Below, one piece after another: positions 27,943 to 36,739 of a stretch of 64,000 nucleotides of DNA. Position 1 is the stretch's first letter; every line of letters begins with the position of its first letter. The position numbers and the translations under genes were made by a program. Source of the stretch: Bacillus thuringiensis (GTDB taxonomy: Bacteria; Bacillota; Bacilli; Bacillales; Bacillaceae_G); NCBI RefSeq assembly GCF_022095615.2, contig NZ_CP155559.1, positions 5,051,501-5,115,500 of the forward strand, given 5' to 3'. Under the pieces are notes generated by a model. That model had not been told where the DNA came from, did no database searches, and saw only the letters and a program-made list of their open reading frames with translations.

Positions 27943-27976
27943 TATAAAGAAAACCCTTTCTTAAGAAAGGGCTTTT
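27943..27976. terminator. Terminator overlapping the MFS transporter stop codon
   Basis: The perfect 18-bp palindrome CCCTTTCTTAAGAAAGGG (27954-27971) has A/T tracts on both sides. Its centre contains the stop codon of the MFS gene. Confidence 0.85.
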
Positions 27977-29124
27977 CTCTCTACTTCTACCGGTTTTCGA
28001 ATCGGAATTAAAATCATTACACAACCGACTAACACGACAATTCCACCAACTAAAAACGGACTTTGTGGTGAAACAGTGTGGCCGATGATTCCTGATAAGA
28101 TTGGAGCAATTGCGCCACCTAACCAACGAACGAAGTTATAAACACCTGATGTAACAGATCTTTCATAAGGTGAAATATCCATTACATAACTTGTAAATAA
28201 TGCATTATTTAATCCCGACGCTAATCCTGATAGAACAATTAATACAATTTGTAACCACATAACTTTCACAAAGAATAGTGCGATTAAGAAAAGCGCAAAT
28301 ACGAGTAAACTACCCTTCAACAATGCTTTCGGCTCATATTTACCTTCTAGCTTATGAGCTAAAATTGCAGAACCGTAAGCTAACGCTAATCCCCATCCGC
28401 AAAATACAAATCCTAATTGAATAGCAGATAAATGCATAATCAGTGGTGAATATGCTAACACAACGAAAAATCCATAGTAGTATAACATTCCTGAAATTGC
28501 ACCTTGCATAAACGGTTTATATTTCACCAGGTTAAGTAATTCACCTACGCCTGCCGCTTTACGCTTCACTTTTCGCTCCGGCTCTTTTACAAAAAAGAAA
28601 ACTAAAATAAATGCTAAGAAAATTAAAATACTCGTCGCAAAAAATGGGTAACGCCAAGAATGTCCACCTAATATCCCGCCTAATAGTGGTCCGCCTGCCA
28701 TCCCTAAACCGATAGCTGCTTCATATAATCCTACTGCTTCATGAACTTCTTTACTTAATGCAATCAATAATGTCATCGCCGTTGCGAAAAACATCGCATT
28801 TCCTAATCCCCATCCCGCACGGAAAAGAGATAATTGAGCAATCGTTTGCGATATACCACATATAAACGCAAATACAGTTACGATCGCAAGACCAATCGTC
28901 ATCATTCGTTTATCACCAAATCTCGATGCGAATATTCCAGCTGGTAACATCATAATTGCCATCGTTAAAATATATGCTGTAAATAACATCTCTACTTGCC
29001 AATGCGATGCACCAATTTGCTCAGCGATGCTTGGTAAGATTGGGTCGACTACCCCTATACCCGAAAAGGCAAGGAAGGTAGCCACCACTGTAATCAATCT
29101 CCCTAGTTTTTGTTTGCTCTCCAT
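27961..29124 (-). CDS. MFS transporter (drug efflux type)
   Basis: 387 residues with about 12 membrane helices and DHA-family features: FGDKRMM between helices 2 and 3 and GWGLGNAMFFATAMTLL in helix 4. It lies 5 bp downstream of a MerR-family regulator gene, which by analogy with bmr/bmrR-type pairs probably controls it. The substrate is unknown. Confidence 0.88.
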   Translation of the reverse strand: MESKQKLGRLITVVATFLAFSGIGVVDPILPSIAEQIGASHWQVEMLFTAYILTMAIMMLPAGIFASRFGDKRMMTIGLAIVTVFAFICGISQTIAQLSLFRAGWGLGNAMFFATAMTLLIALSKEVHEAVGLYEAAIGLGMAGGPLLGGILGGHSWRYPFFATSILIFLAFILVFFFVKEPERKVKRKAAGVGELLNLVKYKPFMQGAISGMLYYYGFFVVLAYSPLIMHLSAIQLGFVFCGWGLALAYGSAILAHKLEGKYEPKALLKGSLLVFALFLIALFFVKVMWLQIVLIVLSGLASGLNNALFTSYVMDISPYERSVTSGVYNFVRWLGGAIAPILSGIIGHTVSPQSPFLVGGIVVLVGCVMILIPIRKPVEVERKALS

Positions 29125-29129
29125 TTTGA

Positions 29130-29537
29130 TTACTCTCCTTTTGTATTCTCTAAAAATATAACTGCTCGATTTAAACTTTCTTGTAACTCTGCCTTCACAC
29201 GCTGCATTTGCTCCATTTTCTCGTCTAGCGTTTGCACTTGTTTTTCAAGCATCTCTTTAATTTCTTGAATCACTTCACGGTCACGGGGATTCTCACTATT
29301 TCTTCTTTGCTCCATTCTTTCTTTTAATGATAAGAAATGTTGCATTTCTTGAAGCGTAATCCCTAACACTTCTTTCGCTTCCACAATTCTTTTAATTCTA
29401 GCTATATCCTCGTCTGTATACAGGCGAATGTTCCCCTCACTACGTTCAGGGGGATGAATTAAACCAATTTCCTCATAATAACGAAGTGTACGTTTTGTTA
29501 AACCAACTTGCTTTGTGACTTCATCAATTTTATACAT
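29130..29537 (-). CDS. MerR family transcriptional regulator
   Basis: 135 residues from the ATG at 29537, preceded by GGGAGGAATAAAC. The winged-helix MerR domain reads MYKIDEVTKQVGLTKRTLRYYEEIGL with RLYTDEDIARIKRI. The rest is a coiled-coil dimerisation helix (about 80-125) with little room for an effector domain and no metal-binding cysteines. It is first in an operon with the MFS transporter, and a palindrome lies in the spacer of its promoter. Confidence 0.92.
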   Translation of the reverse strand: MYKIDEVTKQVGLTKRTLRYYEEIGLIHPPERSEGNIRLYTDEDIARIKRIVEAKEVLGITLQEMQHFLSLKERMEQRRNSENPRDREVIQEIKEMLEKQVQTLDEKMEQMQRVKAELQESLNRAVIFLENTKGE

Positions 29538-29566
29538 GTTTATTCCTCCCTTCACTCGATTATTAC

Positions 29567-29595
29567 ATTTTACGTTAACGTTAACTTTTGTGCAA
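29567..29595 (-). promoter_or_regulatory. Promoter with MerR-type spacer palindrome
   Basis: On the minus strand TTGCAC (29595-29590) and TAAAAT (29572-29567) are 17 bp apart. The perfect palindrome GTTAACGTTAAC (29574-29585) sits between them, where MerR proteins bind. Autoregulation is inferred. Confidence 0.55.
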
Positions 29596-29689
29596 CTGTT
29601 AGACTTTTGTAAATGTTTATCCCATTCAATTGTATTTTTCCAAAAGCAGTTTCATAATGAAAGAAAAGAAACGATAAGGAGATTTCCGT

Positions 29690-30415
29690 ATGAATAAACC
29701 ACTTATTTTCGCTCACCGCGGGGTAAAAGGAACACATCCAGAAAATACGATGATTGCCTTCCAAGAAGCAGAACGCGTTGGTGCCCATGGAATTGAACTT
29801 GATGTCCACCTATCAAAAGATGGTGAACTTGTCGTAATTCACGATGAAACGGTAGATCGCACAACAAATGGCATCGGTCTTGTTTCTGAAAAAACGGTAG
29901 CGGAATTACAAGCTTTAGATGCTGGCAGCCATAAAGACCCTTCTTTCCATGAAGCAAAAATCCCAACATTACGCGAAGTATTCATTTGGCTATCTACAAC
30001 AAGTTTACAACTCAATATTGAATTAAAAACAGACGTGATTCACTATCCAAATATTGAAGAAAAAGTTGTGGCTCTTGTTCGAGAATATCATCTATCAAAT
30101 CAAATTGTATTCTCCTCATTTAACCACGAATCTGTTTCATTATTAGCAGAGATTGCTCCTGAGATCCCAAGAGCGATTTTATATGATACACCACTTGCTG
30201 ATGCTATCGCTGAAGCAAAAACTAGAGAAACAACTGGTTTACACCCAAACTTTCAACTGCTAACAAAGGAATTTGTTCAACTAGCGCAAAAACAAGGGTA
30301 CGTTTTCCGCCCTTATACAATTAACGAATACAAAGATTTACAAACTATGATTGACTATGGCGTAGATGTCATTATTACCGATTGGCCAGCACGTGCTTTT
30401 GAGCTCCTTTCTTAA
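29690..30415 (+). CDS. Glycerophosphodiester phosphodiesterase
   Basis: 241 residues, GDPD family TIM barrel that hydrolyses glycerophosphodiesters to glycerol-3-phosphate and an alcohol. Catalytic segments are FAHRGVKGTHPENTM (His, Arg, Glu/Asn), GIELDVHLSKDGELVVIHDE and LNIELKTD. There is no signal peptide, so it is cytoplasmic, like UgpQ or B. subtilis YhdW/YqiK. AAGGAGA precedes the start, and the terminator overlaps the stop codon. Confidence 0.93.
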   Translation: MNKPLIFAHRGVKGTHPENTMIAFQEAERVGAHGIELDVHLSKDGELVVIHDETVDRTTNGIGLVSEKTVAELQALDAGSHKDPSFHEAKIPTLREVFIWLSTTSLQLNIELKTDVIHYPNIEEKVVALVREYHLSNQIVFSSFNHESVSLLAEIAPEIPRAILYDTPLADAIAEAKTRETTGLHPNFQLLTKEFVQLAQKQGYVFRPYTINEYKDLQTMIDYGVDVIITDWPARAFELLS

Positions 30416-30430
30416 TTGAAGGAGCTTTTT
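30401..30430 (+). terminator. Terminator overlapping the GDPD gene end
   Basis: AGCTCCTT / AAGGAGCT around the stop codon, followed by TTTTT. Confidence 0.85.
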
Positions 30431-30465
30431 GTTTTCGAAATTTCATTGTTTAAAATAATCGAAAA

Positions 30466-30507
30466 CCCTCAATACTAATACAATAATGTTTGTATTAGTA
30501 TTGAGGG
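30466..30507 (+). promoter_or_regulatory. 18-bp perfect hairpin masking the pbpG ribosome-binding site
   Basis: CCCTCAATACTAATACAA (30466-30483) pairs exactly with the segment 30490-30507 across a 6-nt loop. The only Shine-Dalgarno candidate, GAGGGG (30503-30508), 9 nt before the ATG, is in the 3' arm. It has no terminal T-run, so it is not a simple terminator. It may act as a translational switch or as a repressor operator. Confidence 0.6.
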
Positions 30508-30517
30508 GCTGAAAAAG

Positions 30518-32569
30518 ATGGATCAAACTATGAATCCGAAACTTAAAAAATATAAACGTCTTTTCTTCACCGTAATGTTTTCTTCTGTTCTTTTTTTCGT
30601 TTTTTCCTTTTTTGTTATTATTATAGTTGCAAAAATTATGGGACCTCCTCCTGTTGCTGTCCCGCAAACAAGTGTCTTTTACGCTAATGATGACACTGTT
30701 ATCGGACAAAGTAATGAAATGCAAAAACGTTACAATGTATCTCTCAATGAAATCTCTCCTTATGTAAAAGAGGCGACACTATCTATCGAAGATCAACGAT
30801 TCTACAAACATCATGGCTTTGACATGAAACGTATTGCTGGTGCTATTGTTGCCGATTTAAAAGCGATGGCAAAAGTCCAAGGTGCTAGTACGATTACACA
30901 ACAGTATGCTCGTAACCTATACTTAGATCATGATAAAACGTGGAAACGTAAACTATTAGAAGCGATGTACACAATTCGCCTTGAAGTGAACTATAATAAA
31001 AATCATATTTTAGAAGGATATTTAAATACAATTTATTACGGGCATGGTGCTTACGGAATCGAAGCTGCGTCTCGTCTATATTTCGATAAAACAGCAAAAG
31101 AACTAACATTAGCTGAAGCTAGTATGCTCGCAGGTATTCCGAAAGGACCTAGTGTCTACTCTCCCTTTTTAAAAGAGGATCGCGCGAAAGGACGACAATC
31201 TCTCATATTAGATGAAATGGTAGAACAAGGTTACATTACAAAGAAACAAGCAACTTCAGCGAAGAAAGAGGCACTAACTTTCGCCTCATTGGATACGAAA
31301 AAAGTGGCAGAGGTCGCACCTTATTTCCAAGATGCTGTACAAGCTTCTCTTCTTCGTGATATCGGATTAGATGAACAAGCATTACAAAAAGGTGGTTTGC
31401 GTATTTATACAACGCTAGACCCTAAATTACAATCGGTCGCAGAGCAAGCTGTAAAAGATCACATACCCGACACAACAAACATACAAACTGCGCTCGTCTC
31501 TATGAATCCAAAAACAGGTGAAGTAGCTGCCCTTGTTGGTGGAACTGATTATAATACAAGTCAATTTAACAGGGCTACACAGGCTGCTCGACAGCCCGGC
31601 TCTACGTTTAAGCCATTCCTGTATTACGCGGCATTAGAACGAGGATTCACCCCTGCTACGCGCTTAAAAAGCGAATATACCGTATTTACTTTAGGTGACG
31701 GTGTTTCCAAGTATAAACCGAAAAACTATAAAGACTATTATGCAGACGATTTTGTAACAATGGCGCAAGCTCTTGCGGTCTCTGATAACGTATATGCCGT
31801 GAAGACCAATTTATTTTTAGGCGAAGACATTCTTACAAAGACAGCGAAGCAATTCGGTATTACTACCGCATTAAAAGATGTTCCGTCTCTTGCTCTCGGT
31901 ACATCTCCTGTAAAACCAATTGAAATGGTTAACGCTTATAGCATGTTCGCAAACGGTGGAAAAGAAGTAAAACCAGTGTTTATTCGCCGCATTATGGACC
32001 ATGAAGGAAATATGTTATACGATGCTCATTTGGAAAGTAAGCAAATTCTTGATAAGAGCAAAGCGTTTGTGATGGAAGAAATGATGACGGGCATGTTTAA
32101 TAAAAAACTAAGCAGTTACGCTGCTGTAACTGGTCAATCGATGCTATCAAAGCTATCAAGAACATATGCTGGAAAGTCTGGTTCTACTGAAACAGATAGT
32201 TGGATGATTGGATTTACCCCGCAAATCGTCACTGGTGTATGGGTTGGATACGATCAACCTAAATCAATTTCAAATGTAGCAGAACAAGGCTACGCAAAAA
32301 GAATATGGACCGATACGATGGAAAAAGGCTTAGATGGACAACCTAAAAAAGAGTTTAAACAACCAAGTGACGTCGTTGCAGTCAATATTAACCCTGAAAA
32401 CGGAAAAATTGCTACAAAAAACTGTCCCATTTCAGTTAAAATGTATTTCGCAAAAGGTACAGAACCAACTGAATATTGTATGGATCATGTTGATGATAAA
32501 GAAGAATTTGAAAAGACAACTGAAGAAAAGAAAAAAACAAGTTGGTGGAAAAAATATCTTCCTTGGTAA
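30518..32569 (+). CDS. pbpG: Class A penicillin-binding protein (PbpG-like)
   Basis: 683 residues, bifunctional peptidoglycan synthase. A short cytoplasmic N-terminus and a membrane anchor (about 12-43) precede the GT51 glycosyltransferase (about 75-250) with EDQRFYKHHG, GASTITQQYARNL and LEGYLNTIYYG. The transpeptidase domain (about 320-640) has STFK (active Ser), SDN and KSG boxes. It sits next to the ywhD and speE genes as in B. subtilis, where PbpG acts in the forespore and spore wall. The start region is covered by an unusual hairpin. Confidence 0.9.
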   Translation: MDQTMNPKLKKYKRLFFTVMFSSVLFFVFSFFVIIIVAKIMGPPPVAVPQTSVFYANDDTVIGQSNEMQKRYNVSLNEISPYVKEATLSIEDQRFYKHHGFDMKRIAGAIVADLKAMAKVQGASTITQQYARNLYLDHDKTWKRKLLEAMYTIRLEVNYNKNHILEGYLNTIYYGHGAYGIEAASRLYFDKTAKELTLAEASMLAGIPKGPSVYSPFLKEDRAKGRQSLILDEMVEQGYITKKQATSAKKEALTFASLDTKKVAEVAPYFQDAVQASLLRDIGLDEQALQKGGLRIYTTLDPKLQSVAEQAVKDHIPDTTNIQTALVSMNPKTGEVAALVGGTDYNTSQFNRATQAARQPGSTFKPFLYYAALERGFTPATRLKSEYTVFTLGDGVSKYKPKNYKDYYADDFVTMAQALAVSDNVYAVKTNLFLGEDILTKTAKQFGITTALKDVPSLALGTSPVKPIEMVNAYSMFANGGKEVKPVFIRRIMDHEGNMLYDAHLESKQILDKSKAFVMEEMMTGMFNKKLSSYAAVTGQSMLSKLSRTYAGKSGSTETDSWMIGFTPQIVTGVWVGYDQPKSISNVAEQGYAKRIWTDTMEKGLDGQPKKEFKQPSDVVAVNINPENGKIATKNCPISVKMYFAKGTEPTEYCMDHVDDKEEFEKTTEEKKKTSWWKKYLPW

Positions 32570-32606
32570 AAAAAATAGCTGACGGGCATCCGTCAGCTAT
32601 TTTTTA
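32570..32606. terminator. Bidirectional terminator
   Basis: AATAGCTGACGG / CCGTCAGCTATT with loop GCAT and flanking A/T runs, between convergent pbpG and ywhD. Confidence 0.92.
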
Positions 32607-33113
32607 TTCACTTAATAATGCACGGCGCAATTCTTCACTAGATTCGTTCCAAATTGCTTCATTATGTTCTTTCAAGAACGTACCAAGTACTTTTTTAGAT
32701 GATTCATCCATATGGTCAACCATAATGTGACGCTTCATTGATTTATCCATTTTGTTTACGTGCTCTGGAAGTGATTTATATCCGCGGCGAATTTCACGGT
32801 CAACTGTCATTTCACAAGCTGTTACACCTGCATAATAAGCACCTGTCGCCGTTCTTTCAATCGTTACCCACACAAGCCAAAATGGTTTTCCGTTCGGAAC
32901 TTCATCTTTATTTGTTAAAAACTTAATACCTTTTTCGACTGTACTACGCGCATGCATCGCACCGATATCAACAAATGCTGTTTTCTCTAGTACATCGACA
33001 AATACAGGTGAAATGTTTTCTAGACTTAATGCCCCAACGCCAAAACCACCATGTCCATCTGTTGAATCATTTTTCACGATATTAAAACCGATTTTTTTCT
33101 TTTTCTCTGTCAT
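32604..33113 (-). CDS. ywhD: YwhD family protein
   Basis: 169 residues, matching the conserved Bacillus YwhD family in size and sequence (GFNIVKNDSTDGHGGFGVGALSLEN near the start, EHNEAIWNESSEELRRALLSE at the end, in two separate stretches). The function is unknown. It is 26 bp downstream of ywhC and convergent with pbpG, so synteny supports the assignment. Confidence 0.88.
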   Translation of the reverse strand: MTEKKKKIGFNIVKNDSTDGHGGFGVGALSLENISPVFVDVLEKTAFVDIGAMHARSTVEKGIKFLTNKDEVPNGKPFWLVWVTIERTATGAYYAGVTACEMTVDREIRRGYKSLPEHVNKMDKSMKRHIMVDHMDESSKKVLGTFLKEHNEAIWNESSEELRRALLSE

Positions 33114-33138
33114 ATGTAAAGTCCTCCTCGCTTACTGA

Positions 33139-33813
33139 TTAGAAAAGCCTGAAAATAGGCGCAATGATATTTTGTAAAAACATTAATACATGCGGAATAA
33201 CTACTTGGAAAATAGGTTGGATTGTGTAATTGCTAAGCGGTGTAATAACGAGAATTAATAACGCAATTGCTCCATATTTTTCATATTGCGTCATTTTCGC
33301 ACGAATATTTGCTGGCGCTAAATCCTCCACGACGCGATATCCATCAAGTGGTGGGATTGGTAATAAGTTGAATACAAGTAAAACAATATTTAACATTATA
33401 AAGAGTTCAAAGAATCTCTCTAATGTATCAGCTACTGCAACTGGAATTGCATCAAATATTCCGAATACTATTAAGCTATACAAAATAATTAAACCAATCG
33501 CACTTAAAATTAAATTACTAATTGGCCCTGCAATCGAAACTAATATTCCCGCAAGACGTGGTCTTTTAAAATTATACGGATTAACTGGTACCGGTCTTGC
33601 CCAACCGAAACCGAGAATTAATACAGCAATCATCCCGATAGGATCTAAGTGTGCCATCGGTGATAAAGTTAAACGGCCTTGCCTCTTTGCTGTATCGTCT
33701 CCAAATTTATATGCAACATATGCATGCGCAAATTCATGCACTGATAATGCAATAATAATCGCCATTGCTACCAACGGGATTTCTTGCAATGGATATCTAA
33801 ATAACTGATCCAT
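33139..33813 (-). CDS. ywhC: Site-2 protease family membrane metalloprotease (M50, YwhC)
   Basis: 224 residues from the ATG at 33813, preceded by GAGGAG. An in-frame ATG at 34053 would add an 80-residue antisense copy of ywhB and is rejected. The zinc motif HEFAH is in the first membrane segment (SVHEFAHAYVAYKFGD), and the third ligand region is NLLPIPPLDG. About six membrane helices are seen. Substrates are unknown. It is divergent from ywhB. Confidence 0.9.
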   Translation of the reverse strand: MDQLFRYPLQEIPLVAMAIIIALSVHEFAHAYVAYKFGDDTAKRQGRLTLSPMAHLDPIGMIAVLILGFGWARPVPVNPYNFKRPRLAGILVSIAGPISNLILSAIGLIILYSLIVFGIFDAIPVAVADTLERFFELFIMLNIVLLVFNLLPIPPLDGYRVVEDLAPANIRAKMTQYEKYGAIALLILVITPLSNYTIQPIFQVVIPHVLMFLQNIIAPIFRLF

Positions 33814-33864
33814 ACTCCAACTCCTCTTCAATATGTCCAAAAAAGAAAATATTTGTTTTTTCGA

Positions 33865-33891
33865 TTGTTCTTCCCCATAATCCGCTATAAT
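33865..33891 (+). promoter_or_regulatory. Sigma-A promoter of ywhB
   Basis: TTGTTC (33865-33870), 15-bp spacer, TATAAT (33886-33891), 34 bp before the ywhB start. The spacer is short but the -10 is perfect. Confidence 0.5.
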
Positions 33892-33925
33892 AAGAGTGTA
33901 ACTTACATAAAAGGAGCGATTATAT

Positions 33926-34111
33926 ATGCCATACGTAACAGTGAAAATGCTAGAAGGACGCACAGAAGAACAAAAGAAAGCTCTTGCTGAGAAAGTAACA
34001 GCAGCAGTAAGCGAAACAACTGGTGCTCCTGAAGAAAACATCGTTGTTTTCATCGAAGAAATGTCTAAAAATCATTATGCAGTTGGCGGAAAACGCTTAA
34101 GCGACAAATAA
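33926..34111 (+). CDS. ywhB: 4-oxalocrotonate tautomerase family protein
   Basis: 61 residues. The sequence starts MPYVTVKMLEGRT, so removal of Met exposes the catalytic Pro1 of the tautomerase family. The conserved Arg (GRTEEQKKAL) and hydrophobic core are present. It forms hexamers in characterised relatives. The physiological substrate of B. subtilis YwhB is not known. AAAGGAGCG precedes the start. Confidence 0.93.
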   Translation: MPYVTVKMLEGRTEEQKKALAEKVTAAVSETTGAPEENIVVFIEEMSKNHYAVGGKRLSDK

Positions 34112-34127
34112 TTTCAAGTTCTTTCAT

Positions 34128-34158
34128 AAGAAGCAGCTCTTAGCTGCTTCTTATTTTT
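34128..34158. terminator. Bidirectional terminator
   Basis: AAGAAGCAGC / GCTGCTTCTT plus TTTTTTT, between convergent ywhB and the HD-domain gene. Confidence 0.9.
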
Positions 34159-35455
34159 TTCCTTCTAGTAACTCGATGATTCTCTCTTTATATTTTCCTT
34201 TTCTTCCATCTTCATAGATTAAATCATGCGGATAGAATAATTTTTGATCTCTTCTCTTCTTGCCAGTAATTGCTTCAACAATATCCGATTCACGTGAAAG
34301 CTCTCTAAGCTCCCCATTTGGCATAAGAAGTAAGATTGGCAGACGTTCTTCTTCTTCACCAGCACGGTAAAAATCATACGGTAAGTCGGATGTTGAATCA
34401 ACTACTAAATAGTATTCTGGATCAAGCCCAATCTTTTTAAATAAACTACTTAATTCCATCCAATTATCTAAACCGTGCTGATCTGTAAACTCTACATATT
34501 TAAATAAGTTTCGATTCATAAAACGACGACATAAATCACTTAAAATTGGATCTTCTTCGTCTTGCCATACTTGGAAGTAATAATACATAACGTTCTCGTC
34601 TAACTTTAAATAATCCTCTACTGTTACTTCTTCTTCAAATAAAGAATAGAAATGAACCGGATGATTTTTAAATGTATAATACTTCTCGTGCAATGATTTT
34701 GCACGGTGTAAAATCTTTGTTAAAATAACTTCGGCACTGCGCGTTACCGGGTGGAAATATACTTGCCAATACATTTGATAACGACTCATAATATAATGCT
34801 CAACAGCATGCATACCACTATTTTTAATAACTACTTGATTGCCGTATGGACGCATGACACGCAGTATACGTTCCATATCAAAATTTCCATACTTTACGCC
34901 AGTGAAATACGCATCTCTTAATAAATAGTCCATACGATCCGCATCAATTTGACTGGAAATCATGCTAATCGCTAATTTATTAGTAGATGTTTTTGCGATT
35001 ACATCGGCCACCTTTTGTGGAAAGTCTTTATCCACACGACTTAATACGCGATTAATTTCCGTATCTCCAACGATAATTTTTTGCGTAAATTTCTCATGAT
35101 CTAATGAAAATACTTTTTCAAACGAGTGAGAAAATGGGCCGTGACCGACATCATGAAGTAAGGATGCACATAAACATAACAATCTATCTTCAGCATTCCA
35201 GTTCGGTCTGCCATCAAACACATCATCAATCATACGACGAATAATTTCATATACACCTAACGAATGAGTAAAGCGACTATGCTCTGCACCGTGAAATGTA
35301 AAAAATGTCGTTCCAAGCTGCTTAATACGGCGCAAGCGTTGAAATTCTTTCGTTCCGATTAAATCCCAAATAACACGATCGCGCACGTGCACATATTTAT
35401 GTACCGGGTCTTTAAACACTTTTGTTTCGCTGAGTTTGTCGTTTAAATATACCAC
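34151..35455 (-). CDS. ywfO: HD-domain protein (YwfO-like, dNTPase-related)
   Basis: 434 residues from a GTG start; GGGGG lies 10 nt upstream and no in-frame ATG is better placed. HD phosphohydrolase motifs are HSRFTHSLGVYEIIRR, LLHDVGHGPFSHSFE and SQIDADRMDYLLRD. These are the metal ligands of SAMHD1/dGTPase-like enzymes. Length and sequence match B. subtilis YwfO, described as a nucleotide triphosphohydrolase; the exact substrate here is not established. Confidence 0.9.
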   Translation of the reverse strand: MVYLNDKLSETKVFKDPVHKYVHVRDRVIWDLIGTKEFQRLRRIKQLGTTFFTFHGAEHSRFTHSLGVYEIIRRMIDDVFDGRPNWNAEDRLLCLCASLLHDVGHGPFSHSFEKVFSLDHEKFTQKIIVGDTEINRVLSRVDKDFPQKVADVIAKTSTNKLAISMISSQIDADRMDYLLRDAYFTGVKYGNFDMERILRVMRPYGNQVVIKNSGMHAVEHYIMSRYQMYWQVYFHPVTRSAEVILTKILHRAKSLHEKYYTFKNHPVHFYSLFEEEVTVEDYLKLDENVMYYYFQVWQDEEDPILSDLCRRFMNRNLFKYVEFTDQHGLDNWMELSSLFKKIGLDPEYYLVVDSTSDLPYDFYRAGEEEERLPILLLMPNGELRELSRESDIVEAITGKKRRDQKLFYPHDLIYEDGRKGKYKERIIELLEGKK

Positions 35456-35556
35456 CTTCCGACATCCCCCTTTCTTTACTGCATTCTTACTATATATTAT
35501 AAACGAAATAGGAAACAGAAAGAAATGAAAGACTATATTAATTGCCCTTATATAAA

Positions 35557-35594
35557 GAAAAAATCACTTTTACCGAAGTAAAAGTGATTTTTTC
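35557..35594. terminator. Terminator of the siderophore importer operon
   Basis: AAAATCACTTTTAC / GTAAAAGTGATTTT with T/A runs on both sides. Confidence 0.9.
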
Positions 35595-35602
35595 TTTATA
35601 CA

Positions 35603-36550
35603 TTATTTCCCTAAAACGAATTCAGCAACTTCATCTAAGATCATTTCTTTACCTAGAGGGAAGTAACCTTTGTTTAAGTCTTCGTTTTTAATTGTAAATA
35701 CGTGGTTGTTTTTAACAGCATTCATATTTTTCCAAATTGATTCTTCTTGGAATTCTTTTAGACGCTGAGAACCGTCACCAGTTGTAAATACAAATAGGTA
35801 ATCTGGGTTGTAATCGATTAAAGCTTCTTTTTGTACTTGTACTAATGGTTTATCCGTTGGTGTACCTTTAACTGCTGGTAATTTCAAGTCATTAAAGATT
35901 ACGCTACCGTAACCGTAGTCACCGTATACACGGAAAGCATTTGGATATGCAGCCATTTTCATGAATGTTGCATCGCCAGTTTTCGCAACGATTTTGTCAT
36001 GTAATTTGCTTGCTTTTTCATCATACTGTTTGAACCATTCTTTTGTTTCTTTCTCTTTACCGAAGATCTGACCTACTTCTTCAAATTTTGGACGCCATTG
36101 GTCTAATGGAGTTTTTAACATAACTGTTGGTGCAATTTTAGATAATTGATCATAGATCTTTTCTTGACGATTGTTTACAAGAATTAAGTCTGGCTTTGCA
36201 GCAGCTACTGCTTCGATGTTAATTTTATCGCCCCAAGCAGAGCCAACTGGTTTTACGTCTTTTAATTTCTTTTCAATATGTGCATCAATTTTTTCTTGAG
36301 ATGTATTAGCAGTAATAATTGGTTTCATACCAAAAATTAATAATTCTTCTGTTGAACCACTAAGGTCAGCAATTTTCTTTGGATTTGCAGGGATTTTAAT
36401 TTCCCCTTTTACATGTTGTACAGTGCGCTCTTCAGTTTTCGCATCCTTCGCATCTGCTTTCTTCGCTTCTTCTTTGTTAGAACAAGCTGCAAATAGTACA
36501 GAAGTAACGACTAGTACCATTGCTAATAGTGCCATTTTAAAATTCTTCAT
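35603..36550 (-). CDS. Ferric-siderophore-binding lipoprotein (FeuA/YfiY-like)
   Basis: 315 residues. The lipoprotein signal ends VTSVLFAAC with Cys22-23 region as the lipidation site, followed by the charged linker SNKEEAKK. The remainder is a class III periplasmic-binding fold (FecB/FeuA type): RTVQHVKGEIKIPANPKKIADL, then DKINIEAVAAAKPDLILVNN and FPLGKEMILDEVAEFVLG. It is last in an operon with two permeases and an ATPase behind a Fur box. Strong resemblance is to binding proteins for hydroxamate or catecholate siderophores; the ligand is not determined. Confidence 0.9.
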   Translation of the reverse strand: MKNFKMALLAMVLVVTSVLFAACSNKEEAKKADAKDAKTEERTVQHVKGEIKIPANPKKIADLSGSTEELLIFGMKPIITANTSQEKIDAHIEKKLKDVKPVGSAWGDKINIEAVAAAKPDLILVNNRQEKIYDQLSKIAPTVMLKTPLDQWRPKFEEVGQIFGKEKETKEWFKQYDEKASKLHDKIVAKTGDATFMKMAAYPNAFRVYGDYGYGSVIFNDLKLPAVKGTPTDKPLVQVQKEALIDYNPDYLFVFTTGDGSQRLKEFQEESIWKNMNAVKNNHVFTIKNEDLNKGYFPLGKEMILDEVAEFVLGK

Positions 36551-36656
36551 GTTCCCACTCCTTCTAGCTGTATTTCTCTTATAAGTTACAATGAACTATA
36601 AGAAACGAGGATAACATTCAATCAATATATACTTATTAATTGTTGTTATTGACCCA

Positions 36657-36736
36657 TTCTAAAGGGCGTTCAACTTCCCATTCGTATATAAGAAGCTCAA
36701 CGTCCATTAGAAGTCCCCCTCTCTATGAGGGGGGTC
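36657..36736 (-). other. Two consecutive stem-loops between the ATPase and binding-protein genes
   Basis: Directly after the ATPase stop, CCCCCTC/GAGGGGG (36714-36736) forms a GC-rich hairpin. An imperfect 21-bp inverted repeat (36657-36677 with 36692-36712, 17 of 21 positions paired) follows. Neither has a U-run, so mRNA stabilisation or processing that favours the binding protein is more likely than termination. Confidence 0.55.
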
Positions 36737-36739
36737 TAA

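Noticed and set aside
33814..34053. 80-residue N-terminal extension of YwhC
   Set aside because: It is antisense to ywhB and upstream of a good ribosome-binding site at the 33813 start.
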